64,000 nt of DNA, from positions 9,796,649-9,860,648 of the forward strand of contig NC_057763.1 of assembly GCF_010389155.1 (NCBI RefSeq), written 5' to 3'. This DNA is from Erigeron canadensis (lineage: Eukaryota; Streptophyta; Magnoliopsida; Asterales; Asteraceae). The notes beneath the pieces were generated by a model, which saw nothing but the letters and a program-made list of their open reading frames with translations, was not told the origin of the DNA and did not search any database. Made by a program: the position numbers and the translations under genes. How positions within the stretch are numbered: the first letter of the stretch is position 1; each line of letters starts with the position of its first letter. Below, piece after piece: positions 10,809-22,760 of the stretch.

Positions 10809-13205
10809 TCATTCCCCCGGTAAAGGAATTTCGTCCCGAAATTCAATTCTACCTAGACTCGTTTAATAATTGGGGATACTCGGCTTTTATCGAATGTTCT
10901 CGTTCCCCTAGAAATTCGGGTTCACGCCTAACTTTACGTCGCATCTCAACATTTGTATACCAAGTATTCTCTAGCTTGTTAGCTTCTAGATTTAAGATCT
11001 CTATCGGCTCTCTTACGACCTTTAACATTTTATCAACACGGATTTCTCAAAGAGACACATGAAGTGTTGGATTCTCCAGACGCTCTCAAAGATTACAAAT
11101 ATGAATAACATTATGAACTCCATCCAAGGATTGAGGAGAGCTCTAAACAATACGCTACCAGGCCAAAACGTTCTAAATTTTGTTAAATGGTCTAATAATC
11201 CTTGGACCCAATCTACTACGTTTCACAAAACGGACGCCCCTTTCTACGGGGACACATTCAACATCACAAAATCACCCACATCGAATTCGAGGGGTCTTCT
11301 TCTCACGTTAACATAATTCAATCGTCGTTCTCAGGCTACTCTCATCTTAACTTTGATTCGTGAGATCACCTTTGCCGTTCAAATAACAATTTCGGGCCCA
11401 ATGAGTTGACTTTCACCAACTCCCTTCCAAGCTAACGGTGGCCTACATCTTCTTCCATGCAAATCTTTAAATGAAGCTATTGGATACTAGCATGATGACT
11501 ATTATTGTAGGAGAAATCGTCTAACGGTAAAATGCACGTCCACATTTGTCACCAGGCTTTGATGGCACAACATCTTAACGTATCGTCAAGCGTTTGAATC
11601 GCTCATTCTCCTTGACTGTTGGTTCGCGGATGGAACGTCGTACTCACATGAAGTCGAGTACCTATCTCCCTTTGGAACGCCTTCTAAAACTTTGAAGTAA
11701 TCGGGTATCCCTGTTGGTTTTGACGGAAATCGGCACTCCAATTCTGGATACTACTACTATGAGATACAACGTGCCATGGTGTCAAAATTATCATCTTCTC
11801 GGATGGCTAAGAAACGAGCCAACTTAGTCACCCGGTCAATTATCACCCAAAAGGTGTCTCGACCACAACTCGATCTAGGTAACTTCGTGATGAAGTTCAT
11901 ATCAATTCATTCCTTTTTACACTCGGTGTTATTGACTGAACTAGTACATCGGGTGGTTCCTCGTGATCGGCTTTTTACTTGCAAACACGTGTTGCATTCA
12001 CTAATGTATCTTGTAATGTCTTTCTTTATTCCCGGCCACCAACACGAGTCTCTTAGGTCAAAATACATCTTTTTGGACTCCGCGTGAACCTAGACGTCTG
12101 ACTTGTGAGCTTCATTCATCAGTTGCATCTGAAGCCCACCATAAATGGGGATCCACAATCATTCAACCAAGTATAAACCGCCATCTTCTTTTCTATCAAA
12201 TTGTTCTTCGAAGCCATCTCCGTTGCATTATGTTCAATCCACTTCAGCCAAAACCGTGTGGAAGGCTTACGTGATTGGTATAGATCACACTCTTTGTGCA
12301 TATAAATAATGTCTTCAACATTTCATGCTAGACATGACCGCTCCCAACTCCGATTCACGAGTCGGGTAATTCTTCCCACGCACCTTCAACTGTCTAGAAG
12401 CATAAGCAATCACTTTACCCCGTTACATCAAAACACAACCTTTGCCTGGATGCATCACAATAAATGACAAAATCATCGGTTCCTTCGGCCAAGCTTAAGA
12501 TTGGTGCATCACACCACATGTCTTTCAACAATTGTAGGGCTTGCTCTAGCTTCTCACCCCGATCAAACGTCTTTCTCATTGAGTCAACAAAGTTAGAGGA
12601 GGGGCAATCTTCAAAAATCCCTTAATGGGTCGTGCAATGTCGTCTCCAATTTTTCACCTTTTCAATTCCACTTGGGTCTACATGAATTCCTTCCTTGCTT
12701 ACTATGTGACCAAGAAAGTGAACCACCTCGAGCTAACATTCACACTTGGATAACTTGGCATACAATTTTCTCTTCCTGGAGCAATTCTAAAACTTTCCTC
12801 CAACATTTTGAATGATCTTCTTTCATCTTAGAGAAGACAAGGATGTCATCAATGAAGAAGATGGCAAACTTATCGAAGTAGGGTCGACACACCCGGCTCA
12901 TCAAGTCCATGAACACCGCCGGTGCACCTGGTTAACCCAAAAGGCATAACCAAAAATTCAAGTGTCCATAACCGGTTCGAAAGGCCATCTTGGGAATATT
13001 ATCTTCATGGACACGAAATTGGTGGTAATACAACCGCGAATCAATATTGGAAAAGAAGCGAGCACAATGGAGTTGATCAAATAGATCACCAATTCTAGGA
13101 AAAAGAGATAACGATTTTTCACTGTGAGTTTGTTTAATTCTCTATAATCGATTCACATTCAGAAGGGGTCCTCTTGCTTTGAAACACTAAATCTTCACCA
13201 TTTTT
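10809..13205 (-). pseudogene. Gyp-1 pol remnant: RT, RNase H, integrase and chromodomain-type tail
   Basis: Reading the minus strand, conceptual translation with many stops shows IDYRELNKLTVKNRY and DLFDQL (about 13150-13070), a FFIDDILVFSK catalytic RT box (about 12850) and decayed RNase H and integrase sequence. The end reads REPIEIL..., RREPEF and ERE..KAEYPQL (about 11020-10860), the C-terminal signature of plant gypsy chromoviruses. A polypurine tract CCGGGGGAATGATG precedes the LTR at 10808, next to the GAATTTCGGGACGAAATTCC block commonly seen there. The start of RT is abutted by Sire-C protease, so gag and protease are deleted. Non-functional. Confidence 0.8.
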
Positions 13206-13220
13206 TAACGGAATTCCTCA

Positions 13221-13505
13221 CTATCCTAAACAAAGTTGGCTGACACTGATCAGATTATATTTCAAACCATTCACATATGCAACTTTTGTGAATTTAACTT
13301 GACCATTATTCACAACACCATATCCTTCAGTTTGTCCATTTTCATCATTCCCAAAAGTTATTGAGGGCCCCTCTTGCACCCTATATTCCTCAAGCAGGGT
13401 CTGGTGACTAGTTATGGTTCTGCCAGCTGCACTATCCAGAAACCATATATTCTTTTTACGGTCACCCTGCACATACACAAAGATTAGTTCTTTTTGGGAA
13501 CCCAT
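13221..13505 (-). pseudogene. Sire-C protease fragment
   Basis: The minus-strand ORF contains VQGDRKKNIWFLDSAAGRT, in which the D-S-A triad is the copia aspartic protease active site, followed by ITFGNDENGQTEGYG and NLISVSQLC. Its frame is -1 relative to the gag frame that ends upstream with RWVPKKN and TAA. The ORF ends at the deletion junction with gypsy RT. Confidence 0.82.
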
Positions 13506-15854
13506 CTCTTGATGGGTTCATTGGGCTCTCCCTTAGCAACCTCAAATTTCTTTGGTACATATGGAGCAGAAGGATTAAAAGGGATGTCGGTCATGATCTC
13601 AGATGAGATAAATACAGTTGGTTTGATGATTTCTTAAACCTTTTTCTTCTCAGATTTTTCTTTGTTTTGTTTGATTTTCTTTGAAAAAGGTTTTGGATTT
13701 TGTTTAGGATTTACAGGAGTGCTTTCAACATTCTTTAAACGTGCATTACAACTTTGCACTTGCCTGGCTAGCATTTGAAATTGATTTTCTATCCTTAACA
13801 AAATAGACTCTTCATTTGACACCTGAGCCTTACCAGAATCTGAGGTAGAAGGCTCAGCAGGGGAGACATTTTTCTTCTTCTGCTGGTTTTTAGGAACCTT
13901 AGACGAAGACTGAGGGGAAAGCTTCTTGGTTTTAGCTTTCTTGTCTGAAGCACTGGTCTGACGTGCTTCAGATTTTCCCTCAGGTTGTTCCTGGGCTTTC
14001 TTAGTTATCTCTTTTGTTTTACCAAGATCTTTGAAATTTATTTCTGGTCTCATTTCTTTCGGAAGTGCATCTAAATCAGTTATTACAGATGCAAGATGAA
14101 GATCACCTGTGCCATATGCAATTCTTTGATTTTCAAAAGTTTTCTTAATGGCAGCTTCGAGAAATGGTGATTTCATCCAGGATTTGATTATTTTTTGTTC
14201 TTTTTCTAAAATAATCCTTAATTCTTCCTTTTCAAGTTCAAGTTTGGATACTAGAGATTGATAACTTTTTAAAGCACGTTGAACATCTTTTAGTTCTTTT
14301 AGCCTTGCTTGACTGGCGTTCAGTTCAGAATATTTTATTTCAAACATTTTAATACTTTCTGAACGCACAGTTTCAACATAAGAAATATCAGCCTCTATCA
14401 TAACTAAAAGGTCCAATTTTTGTTCCTCATTTTTTTCAAAACCAAAAGCACTAATCTTCTTCATGATGATATCCACCCATCGACCGGATTCCACATCAGA
14501 TTTAACAACATGACCTTGATCTTCACGAGCTATGAAACACATCTCCCTCACTTCTTCTTCATCATCAGAAGACACATCGAAATCCTCCCATTTTTCTGAG
14601 TCTGCCACCATGCAGCTATTCTTGTTGGATTCTTCTTGTGCCATCACTGCGATGTGGGATTTCAGCTTCTTGTATTTAGCTTTGTACCCATCATCATTTT
14701 TCTGAAAGATAGAATAGTTAGGGGCAGTCTATGATGAGGAGGGTTGTGATGATCTGCATTCCTTCATAAAATGTCATTTCTTTCCACATTTAAAACATTC
14801 CAAGTTGGACTTATCAATGGAATTATTTGAAGAAAATTGTTTGCCATTTCTTTTTGATTTAAATTTAAAACGATTAAAGGTTTTGGCAATCATTGCAACC
14901 AGATCATCATCATCATCCTCATCACATTCATGTGATGCATAATCGGAAATACCAGCTTTCATCAATTCAGCTACCATTTTCTTCACAGAGTCAGAATGAT
15001 CACTCTCAAAAGATAGTATGGCAGAGTCATTAGGTTTAGAATAATGAACCAGGGCAGAACTGGTAGAAACATGATTTTTTGGCATCTTGCTCAGCCACAA
15101 CTCTCTCAGCTTTATTTTCCTCAGTATATCTAAAAGCACCGTATAAAGAGGCTAGAGTATGGCTGTGAAGGGTTTTTCCTTGTCTTAAAACCATGATCAA
15201 ATTTTCCCATTTAGAAGGTAGTATATCACAAAACTTTTCCAACAAAATTTCTTTATCTTTATCAACACCTAAAGCTTTCAATTGATTAACTAAGTTTGTA
15301 AATCTAATATATGTTTTAGTCAAAGTTTCATTTGGTAATGCAAAAAAGGCTTCATATTTTTTGTTCAAAGCAACTTTTCTTGTGACAACAGTTTCCTTAG
15401 TACCCTCAAACTGAGTCATTAACTCTTCCCGCATCAATCTAGAATTTTCTAGTAAAACAAGAGTGGGTTTTAGACTTTTAGGGACAGCAAAGAGAACCAT
15501 ATTTTGAAGTTTTGAGTCAAGGTCAGCCAATCTATGGTCTTCTTCTGACCAGTGATCTTTCTCTTTGGGTGTCATTCTAGGGGTCCCATCTTGGTTAAAA
15601 ACAACAGTCGAGGCATTTATGGGTACATAAGGTCCTTCTAAGAGAATAGAGGTCAAATGTCTCTCAACTCCAGCAATATACTTGAGCATGCAAGCCTTCC
15701 ATGTAATAAAAGAGTCACTATCCCCATTGAATTTAGGAACAGGATTATTTGGAAAATGTACATGGACACTGGGTTGTGGTGGTGGTGGTGGTGGAGTAGC
15801 ATTGAGATTAAGATTAGGGTTACCGTTTGGGTTTGGTTGTTCTGTTCCAGACAT
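13506..15854 (-). pseudogene. Sire-C gag
   Basis: gag starts at ATG 15854 (MSGTEQPNPN), 49 bp downstream of the PBS. The N-terminal capsid-like part (15854-15036) has VPKFNGDSDSFITWKACM and FCDILPSKWENL. A frameshift near 15100 leads to a second frame (15139-14774) with a zinc-knuckle start CFKCGKK, broken before its His/Cys end. A further ORF (14647-13634) carries the long charged coiled-coil C-terminus (RIENQFQMLARQVQSCNARL). The gag frame after the stop at 13634 reads on to RWVPKKN and TAA. gag would form the virus-like particle. Confidence 0.8.
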
Positions 15855-15902
15855 CTTGTAGGATTAAAACAGGTATAACAGTTTAATGATTTAACCTGGG
15901 AG

Positions 15903-15914
15903 GCTCTGATACCA
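15903..15914 (-). other. Sire-C primer binding site
   Basis: The minus strand reads TGGTATCAGAGC, complementary to the 3' end of plant initiator tRNA-Met, two bases inside the LTR end at 15917. This fixes the 5' end of the element and its orientation. Confidence 0.92.
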
Positions 15915-15916
15915 AA

Positions 15917-16854
15917 TGTGAGTCCACCTACACAAGATGTTATTCGAATACAAAATATAATAAGTGAAAACAATAATAACAATTATATCAAGTAACCCGA
16001 CTGGCAAGTAATACTAATCTAGATAAAGACTAGTTTAGATTACCATCCAGATATGGATATGAACAAATAAGAATATATGCTTGAAACTATATAAATACTA
16101 TGTATAATCAAGTATTATGGCAAAGAGTCAAGATGTATTTTTCCAAGTATTTTATTTATTGCTATAAACAAAATACAAAGGTTGTTGCGGAATAAAGATA
16201 ATCACACTTGTGAAAATATCTAAACAACCTAGAAATACAATTGATCTAAACAACAAGGAAATACTCGTAAGAATACTTAGACTAAATATCACACGTTGCA
16301 ATGCCAAAGTTCCAAGCATTTTTGAAAGTGTGAGAAGTCTTATATATATAGGCAAACATGTCTTGATGACATGGCAAATGTCGTACAAATATGGTTGGGT
16401 GCATTTATGGATTTGTAGGACAAATCCATAACATGTTTGTTTAAGGTAAAGTATGTAAGTTTCTTTGATTTGACTTGACATACTTTATTCCCAACCTTTT
16501 GCTAAAACTATCCCAATCCCAGGTATAAAGTTATTAACCGGGTAAAGGTAGTTTAAAGCCTGCAAAAAGACTTCCTCGTAATCAGTGAAAAAGTGTTGTA
16601 AATACTTTTTCACTGAGGGCCTTCAGATTTTCAATCAGGTGGAATCTTCTCAGAGTTCTGCTCCTCAGAAGTTTCCCTTCTTCAGTCTTCAGTCTTCGAC
16701 TTCAGAATGAACGTCTTCAGATATGTTGATCTTGATCTGAGGTGAAGCTTCAGAGAACTAATTCTGAGGGATGTCTCAGAATTTTTGTACAAGTATTTTC
16801 TCTGAGCTTCAATATTTCTGAACAAATTATACTTGGTCGATTTTTGACCTAACA
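15917..16854 (-). repeat. Sire-C 5' LTR
   Basis: About 938 bp, starting TGTTAGGTC (minus, at 16854) and ending GGACTCACA (15917). It contains the TATA-like CTATATATATAAG near 16341-16352 and CTCCAG-poor, GAAG-rich U3 sequence. It is recognisably homologous to the Sire-B and Sire-A LTRs through the TTGTTGCGGAA...GTATTTTGTTT block. No partner LTR is in the window. Confidence 0.88.
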
Positions 16855-17124
16855 ATAAAACTATAAGAATATGTGTCAACGTTCATTCGGCAAGTCACGG
16901 TGTATCCCGACACTAACACATACGTCAATCAAGCCATCACGTAACAATCAAGTCATCAAGTCACGAAAAATCCCTACGAACTCCGTTTAAATACGTTTTA
17001 TTGATCGTACAATCCACGTTGCACACAAAATTTCCTATCATGCATGCTAATTATGAAAAGTGGGTGCAATGGCGATATGCTAGGTCGATCCACCTACATT
17101 TCTACAACCACGGCTCTGATACCA
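16855..17124 (-). other. Gyp-1 5' leader and primer binding site
   Basis: Positions 17113-17124 read TGGTATCAGAGC on the minus strand (initiator tRNA-Met type, continuing CGTGG), three bases inside the LTR end at 17128. The following 258 bp is non-coding leader and stops where Sire-C's LTR begins. It shows that Sire-C inserted just downstream of the gypsy leader. Confidence 0.88.
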
Positions 17125-17127
17125 TTC

Positions 17128-19523
17128 TGTAACAACCCAACAAGGCGGAATCATGGGGTATCACAAGAAAAGCACAACACGACATGGAAATTATGTAGAG
17201 TAAAACTAAATGCATAAATGGATCAAGTAAATCCATATGAACCATTCAATAGTGCAAGTAACCGGATCACATCTAAGCGTAAACGCTAATCGGGAATGAT
17301 GAATCATGGATCCAAGAAGAGTCTAAATCCAATTCTAGTATAATCAAGTAATCAATCATCCAATACATATTTGAGCTAACCTGTTCACCTGAAAAGTGTA
17401 CTAAAACAGGTCAACATAAAGTTGGTGAGTTCGTAGGAACAAGTATTAGGAAACAAGTGTATCAGTATATCAACCGTTAACAATATAAGAGGATTAGTGT
17501 ACTTAATCACGTTCCAAGGAAACCCTAAAGGGTTTCACGTTTTTCACAAATCAATACAAGTCAACGTTTACGTTCAATAATAATTATAATGGCACGACTT
17601 ACATAATAAATAATGTGTGATAAACCGGCACGACTTACATGATAAACAATGCGTATAATACGTTTCAGGCACGACTTACATATATTTCAAATGCGTAAAC
17701 TACGTTCCAGGCACGACTAAGATATATTTCAAATGCGTAAAATACGTTCCAGGCACGACTTACATATATTTCAAATGCGTAATATCACGGCACGACTTAC
17801 ATATATTTCAAATGCGTAATATCAATGTTACGTTACAACTAAGCATTCATATTCAATATACATGTTAAACAATATCGTTAACAACAAAGTTATGCCACAA
17901 ATCGTGGGCTTATCGTTATGCCATCAACAAGGACTTAATCATTATCACCATCACAAATCTATAATACGTTAAAGGGGAAAATGTTATTATGCGAGATCCT
18001 ATGTCCCGATCCTTATCAAAACATTTTCCATCAATCAACAACACAATGCACATACACTTTTTATGATTCTAATTTCAAGGAATCATTGATGCTTATATAT
18101 AGGGTCACCCGCAGCCTTCCCACCATATCTCCTATTCATTGAAAGTATAACCATCTTCCATGTAAGTACAACTACCCAAACCACAACAAGTATTCATAAA
18201 TGGAAGCATAATTAACCGAGCAACAAGTCAATATGTTAATCAAACAATCAATCAATCGATTAAAAAAAATAACAAGCACGTACACTTTTCAGCCCGAATC
18301 TCAATTGAGTAGAGAGGGTTTATGAAACTCACCTTGATTGGATGTGTAAGCTATGTACAAGTTATAATCGAGTAATAACGTCAAACAATTGCTTAGCGTG
18401 CACCACCTATAAACATATACATTACAAATCACGTGTCAAACCCTAAGTAGGTTTTAGAAAAGCAAATCAACCTTAGAGGACAATTGGGACTTAACTCGGT
18501 TATGTCACAACCCTAAAGTGTCTTATTGGTTCAATCGAATATGAACAAGGACACTTTATCATGTCATTTTTTAAAATGGCATTGGATTCAAGATATAAGT
18601 ATTATACCATGATAAAGTAGACTCTCTCACGATTCCAACGATAGGTCATACTCCTAAAACGGACTTACGGATCAAAAGTTATAAGCGTTTGAAATTGACA
18701 TATGACCAGAAAGATGCCACTGCGCCGCAGTGGGGTCTGACCCTTTCCACTGCGCCGTAGTGAGAAGAATCTGCACCCAACAACAGCAGCTGATCACCAT
18801 AAAGGACCCAAAAACACCCATTTTGACCCCATAGTCGACCAAGGAAGGTTCAAGACATGTTTTGAAGCACAAACCAACATCATTTGACATAAACAAACAA
18901 AACCCCTATCGTAGATTCGATTCATAACATCATACAAATCCGGATTCACCTCAAATTCAACCAAAACCCTAATGAAACCCTAAATTGACCCAAAATCAAG
19001 AAAGAACCCATAAGATTTGACTAGGAAACATGTTTAATGACATGAAATGGAGAAATTAAGTTAGGTTTCACTTACCAAATCTTCCAAAAGCCCTTGAATC
19101 CGAATTTGACCCAAAGATGGAGATTTCTTGCGCTTGGAGGTTTGATCCTTTGACATGATGTTTAGTTGATGATGATGATGAAGTATTTATCACTAATCTA
19201 GCCCAAACAATAATAGAAAAATCCAAGAATTTAGAGGGAAGGGAGAGGTGTTTTGGTGTTCACTTTTGGAGAGGAAAAGGAAGAAAGAAATGAAAAGGGA
19301 AAGGAAGGGGGGAAAGGAGTTGGGGGCCGGCCTATAGAGGTCCAAATGTGGCTCCTGCTCCGCTAACTTCGACCAATAGCTATTTGTTACCCATTTAAAC
19401 GCTAAAACGAAACTGTAAACATAATCTAAGTCAACGTTACGTTAAAACATGTCAAAACGTTCCGAAATTTATCATTTAATCATACCTTAAATTTCGTTTA
19501 GGTCAAAAGTCACAAATGTTACA
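17128..19523 (-). repeat. Gyp-1 5' LTR
   Basis: A 2396-bp copy of the 8393-10808 LTR. It differs by scattered substitutions and small indels, including loss of the segment around the second CCAAATTCG repeat near 18990 and of TTACAAGTCAACATA near 19500. It keeps the tandem array at about 17590-17830 and the palindrome pair near 18716-18764. High similarity between the LTRs implies a relatively recent insertion compared with the surrounding layers. Confidence 0.92.
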
Positions 19524-20197
19524 GGTCATCAACAACTACCAGGGTATATTTCTTACCAGCACGAGTCTGAACATTCACTGGACCAAAAAAGGTACATATG
19601 AAGCATATGAAGTGGTTCAGATATGCTAAAATTCTGCTTTGTCTTGAAACTTACTCATCTCACATCCTGGACATGGCCTTTCTTTTTTAAAAGAAACTGA
19701 AGGTATCCCATCTGCAAGTTGTTTTCTGGACAACTGATTAATATTTTTGAAATTTAAATAGGATAACCTTTTATGCCATAACCAGTTTGTATCTTCATCA
19801 ACCTTGGTATAGAAACACTGCTCTGAAGAGAGCTTTCCATATCCATCACATACACATTACCTTTTCTGGGGGCAATCAATACTACCTTCCAATCCTTATT
19901 AGATACAATTCCCTGGGAGATGTTAAACAACACCTAGTAACCATCATCACACAGTTGGCTCACACTTATTAGGTTATATTTCAAACCATTAACATAAGCC
20001 ACCCGTCTGAATTTGACTTGACCATTATTCAGGACACCATATCCTTCAGTCTTTCCAGAACCATCATTTCCAAAAGTAATAGAGGGTCCGTCTGAAGCCA
20101 CGAACTCCTCTAGCTGGGTCTTACATCCGGTCATTGTCCTGCCAGCAGCGCTGTCAAGATACCAAATATATTTCATTCGATCGCCCTGCACATCCAC
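19524..20197 (-). pseudogene. Sire-B protease, GAG-pre-integrase and start of integrase
   Basis: The minus strand starts in the protease frame at 20197 (MDVQGDRMK) and shows the active-site YLDSAAGRTMTG, FGNDGSGKTEGYG and VSQLCDDGY. The GAG-pre-integrase motif W.WHKRL(S/A)HLNF and zinc-finger cysteines follow through 19934-19620, with a stop at 19934. The integrase start is cut by Gyp-1 at 19523, and the remainder resumes at 8392. The protease frame overlaps the end of the gag ORF (20154) in a different frame. Confidence 0.85.
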
Positions 20198-22708
20198 CAG
20201 ATTGATTAGTTAGTTTTGAGAACCCATCGACTGATGGGTTCTCTGGATCTTGCCAAATGGATCCCTGGGGTATCTGGTTGAGTTCACTTTCTTCGACAGT
20301 AGTCTTAGTTGAAAAGACCACTGGGTTTGACAGTTTTGAAACCTTTTTCTTTTTCTCAACAGGAGTAACAATTTTAACTTTCTTGGAAAAAGGTTTTGCA
20401 TTTTGTTTTGGGCCAGATGAAGTACCCTCAAAATTGTTTAATCTTGCATTACAACTTTGAACTTGACGAGCCAGTAGTTGAAACTGGCTTTCTAATCGTA
20501 ACAAAATGGTTTCTTCAGATGACACCTGAGCCTTTCCAGATGACTGGACTTTTGGCTTAGGTGGAACAACATTTTTCTTCTTCTGAACCTGGGGCTCCTT
20601 AGAAGATGATTGAGGCAAAGGTTTATTCTGCTTGACCTTTTTGACCGGAGCATTCATCTGGTGTGCTCCAGTCTTGACCTCAGGCAATTGAATAGGAGGA
20701 ATAATACAACTTTTGGGTGTTGTTGGTTCATCATATATAGTGCTTGGTTTTAACACTTCTGGTAGTCGGTCAACAACAGGTATTAATGTTGCAGCAGTCA
20801 CATCACCCCCCAGATAAGCTCGTTTTTGGGAGGGATACTGGTTTCTTGCAGCAGCATACGGTTTTCTGGTCTCAAGCCATGACTGAATGACATGTTTTTC
20901 TTTAGTTAAAGCATTTTCAAGCTCTTCCTTTTCTTGGACCAGTTGTTCAGTGACCAAAACTAGTGCTTTAAAATCCAATTCAATGTCTTGAAGTTCTTTT
21001 AACTTTGATTGTAAATTTGTCATTTTAGAAAAATCTGTTTCAAAACTATTTGACATTTCTGATCGAACAGTTTCCACAAAGATTAAATTAGAGTTTAGAG
21101 CTTCAGCAATGTCCAATTTTAATTCAGGAAACTTCGATTGTAAATTTATCATTTTAGAAAAATCTGTTTCAAAACTATTTGACATTTCTGATCGAACAGT
21201 TTCCACAAAGATTAAATTAGAGTTTAGAGCTTCAGCAATGTCCAATTTTAATTCAGGATTAGTTTGCTTGTCATAATCAATTACCTTTTTAATAATAACG
21301 TCCACCCATCTTCTAGATGTGACATCTTCCTTCACCAGATGCTCTTGATCAGCCAGAGCCATATAACAGCAATCTCTTTCCTCTTCATCATCAATTGATG
21401 AGTCATCAGAGGGAACCCATTCTTCTTCAGCAACCATGCATTGATTATTATCTTTTTCTACAGACATGAGAGCAATATGAGCCTTAAGCTTTTTGTATTT
21501 TGATTTGTAGCTATCATTAGGCTTGTTATAAGAAGTTGATGGACCAGATTGAGAAACAAACTGATTGGACTTGCACTCTTTCATGAAATGACCTTTTCTT
21601 CCACACTTAAAGTATGTCAGATTGGTCTTGTCAATGGAAGAACTGGGTGCATGTTGTCCAGTGGGTCTGTTGGCTCTTGCTTTAAAACGGTTAAACGTTT
21701 TAGCAATCATAGCCATCAGATCATCACTGTCAGTTTCATCACAATCTGAAGAGATATTATTCATGGCTCCAGAATCCATTAATTCAGACATCATCTTCTT
21801 CATAGAAAATACATTCTCAGAAGACATTAATGCCGCACAGGGTGGTTCAGTATGACTAACCACAGGGGAACTATTGGAAGCATGATTAATAGCATCTTTT
21901 TCTGCCTCAATTCTCTGGGCTTGATTCTCTTCAGTGAATCTGAAGGCTCCATACAATGTTGACAAAGTATGGGAATGCAAGGTTTTACCTTGTCTCAAGA
22001 CCACGATCATGTGAGACCATTTAGATGGAAGAATATCACAAAAATTTTCAAGAAGTATGTCATTGTCTTTTTCTACTCCAAGCCCTCTCAACTGGTTTAT
22101 GATACTCATAAATCTGGTGTAAGTACCAGTTAATGATTCATTGGCAGAGCAAAAAATGACTCATACTTCTTATTTAAAGACACTTTCCTGGTAACAATAG
22201 TGTCATCACCACCTTCATACTGGTTTACTAGTTCATCCCACATGATTTTAGCACTAGGATAAAGAACTAGTGTGGGAATAAGAGATTCAGGAACAACCCC
22301 GAGGATCATATTTTTTAAAATAGTATCTATATTAACAAGTCTTTTATCCTCTTCAGACCAGTGTTCCTCTCTCTTTTCCCTTCCCGATCTTGCTCCAAGA
22401 GGATTAAGAAGTGGATTGAGAGGACTTCTAGGAATATAAGGTCCTTCATTTAAAATTTTTATCATGTTCCTCTCAATTCTAGTAATATGTAATATCATCC
22501 TAGCTTTCCACGTGCCAAATTCATCACCATTCCCACTGAATTTGGGAACATGAGTGTTTGAGTAGTGCACATGCACGTGTGGAGAAGCAAGAATAGGAGG
22601 TGGTGGTGGAGGATTATTGTTAACATGGTCAGTAGTCTGTACAGTTTCAATAATGGGGGGAGGTCCTCTATTTAAAGGATTTCCTTGTGTATTCTTTGAG
22701 TTGGCCAT
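20154..22708 (-). pseudogene. Sire-B gag
   Basis: It starts at ATG 22708 (MANSKNTQGN), 39 bp from the PBS. The capsid-like N-terminus shows VPKFSGNGDEFGTWKARM. A single-base deletion at about 22142, compared with Sire-D, ends the first frame after FFALP, and the ORF continues from 22109. The zinc knuckle FKCGRKGHFMKEC (about residue 175 of the second ORF) has Tyr in place of the first expected Cys (TYFKCGRK). A long Lys/Gln-rich coiled-coil tail follows, with an internal tandem duplication. It would form the particle and bind RNA. Confidence 0.85.
21011..21258 (-). repeat. 129-bp tandem duplication in Sire-B gag
   Basis: Two nearly identical units spaced 129 bp apart (43 codons, in frame) encode LKLDIAEALNSNLIFVETV-type sequence twice. 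Sire-D has one copy at 61640-61770. The few differences between the units point to a recent slippage or unequal recombination event. Confidence 0.9.
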
Positions 22709-22746
22709 CAAGAAAATACAGATCTAGGCAAGTATATTAGCCTTCT

Positions 22747-22758
22747 GCTTTGATACCA
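22747..22758 (-). other. Sire-B primer binding site
   Basis: The minus strand reads TGGTATCAAAGC, one base different from the TGGTATCAGAGC found in Sire-C, Sire-D and Gyp-1. It is two bases inside the LTR end at 22761. It is complementary to initiator tRNA-Met apart from that change. Confidence 0.88.
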
Positions 22759-22760
22759 AT

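Larger units (their letters stand above)
13206..16854 (-). mobile_element. Sire-C: truncated Sirevirus-like copia element
   Basis: It has a 5' LTR (15917-16854), PBS, gag and the start of protease on the minus strand, ending abruptly after the VSQLC motif near 13215, where gypsy RT sequence begins. Integrase, RT, aORF and 3' LTR are missing. It is related to Sire-A/B/D but more diverged in gag. The simplest history is insertion into the Gyp-1 gag region, followed by one deletion removing the Sire-C 3' portion together with Gyp-1 gag-protease. Confidence 0.85.
8393..19523 (-). mobile_element. Gyp-1: Ty3/gypsy chromovirus-like element with 2.4-kb LTRs
   Basis: Two long direct repeats, both starting TGTAAC and ending GTTACA on the plus strand, flank an internal region with a PBS at the right inner edge and a polypurine tract at the left inner edge, so it is transcribed on the minus strand. 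The surviving pol has RT, RNase H, integrase and a chromodomain-type tail. gag and protease are missing. Sire-C is inserted between the leader and RT. It interrupts the Sire-B integrase. Flanks ATTCA (8388-8392) and GGTCA (19524-19528) agree at only three of five positions, so a 5-bp TSD is at best decayed. Confidence 0.9.

Noticed and set aside
8388..19528. Perfect 5-bp TSD for Gyp-1
   Set aside because: Flanks are ATTCA and GGTCA, only three of five identical; insertion is instead supported by the collinear Sire-B integrase on both sides.
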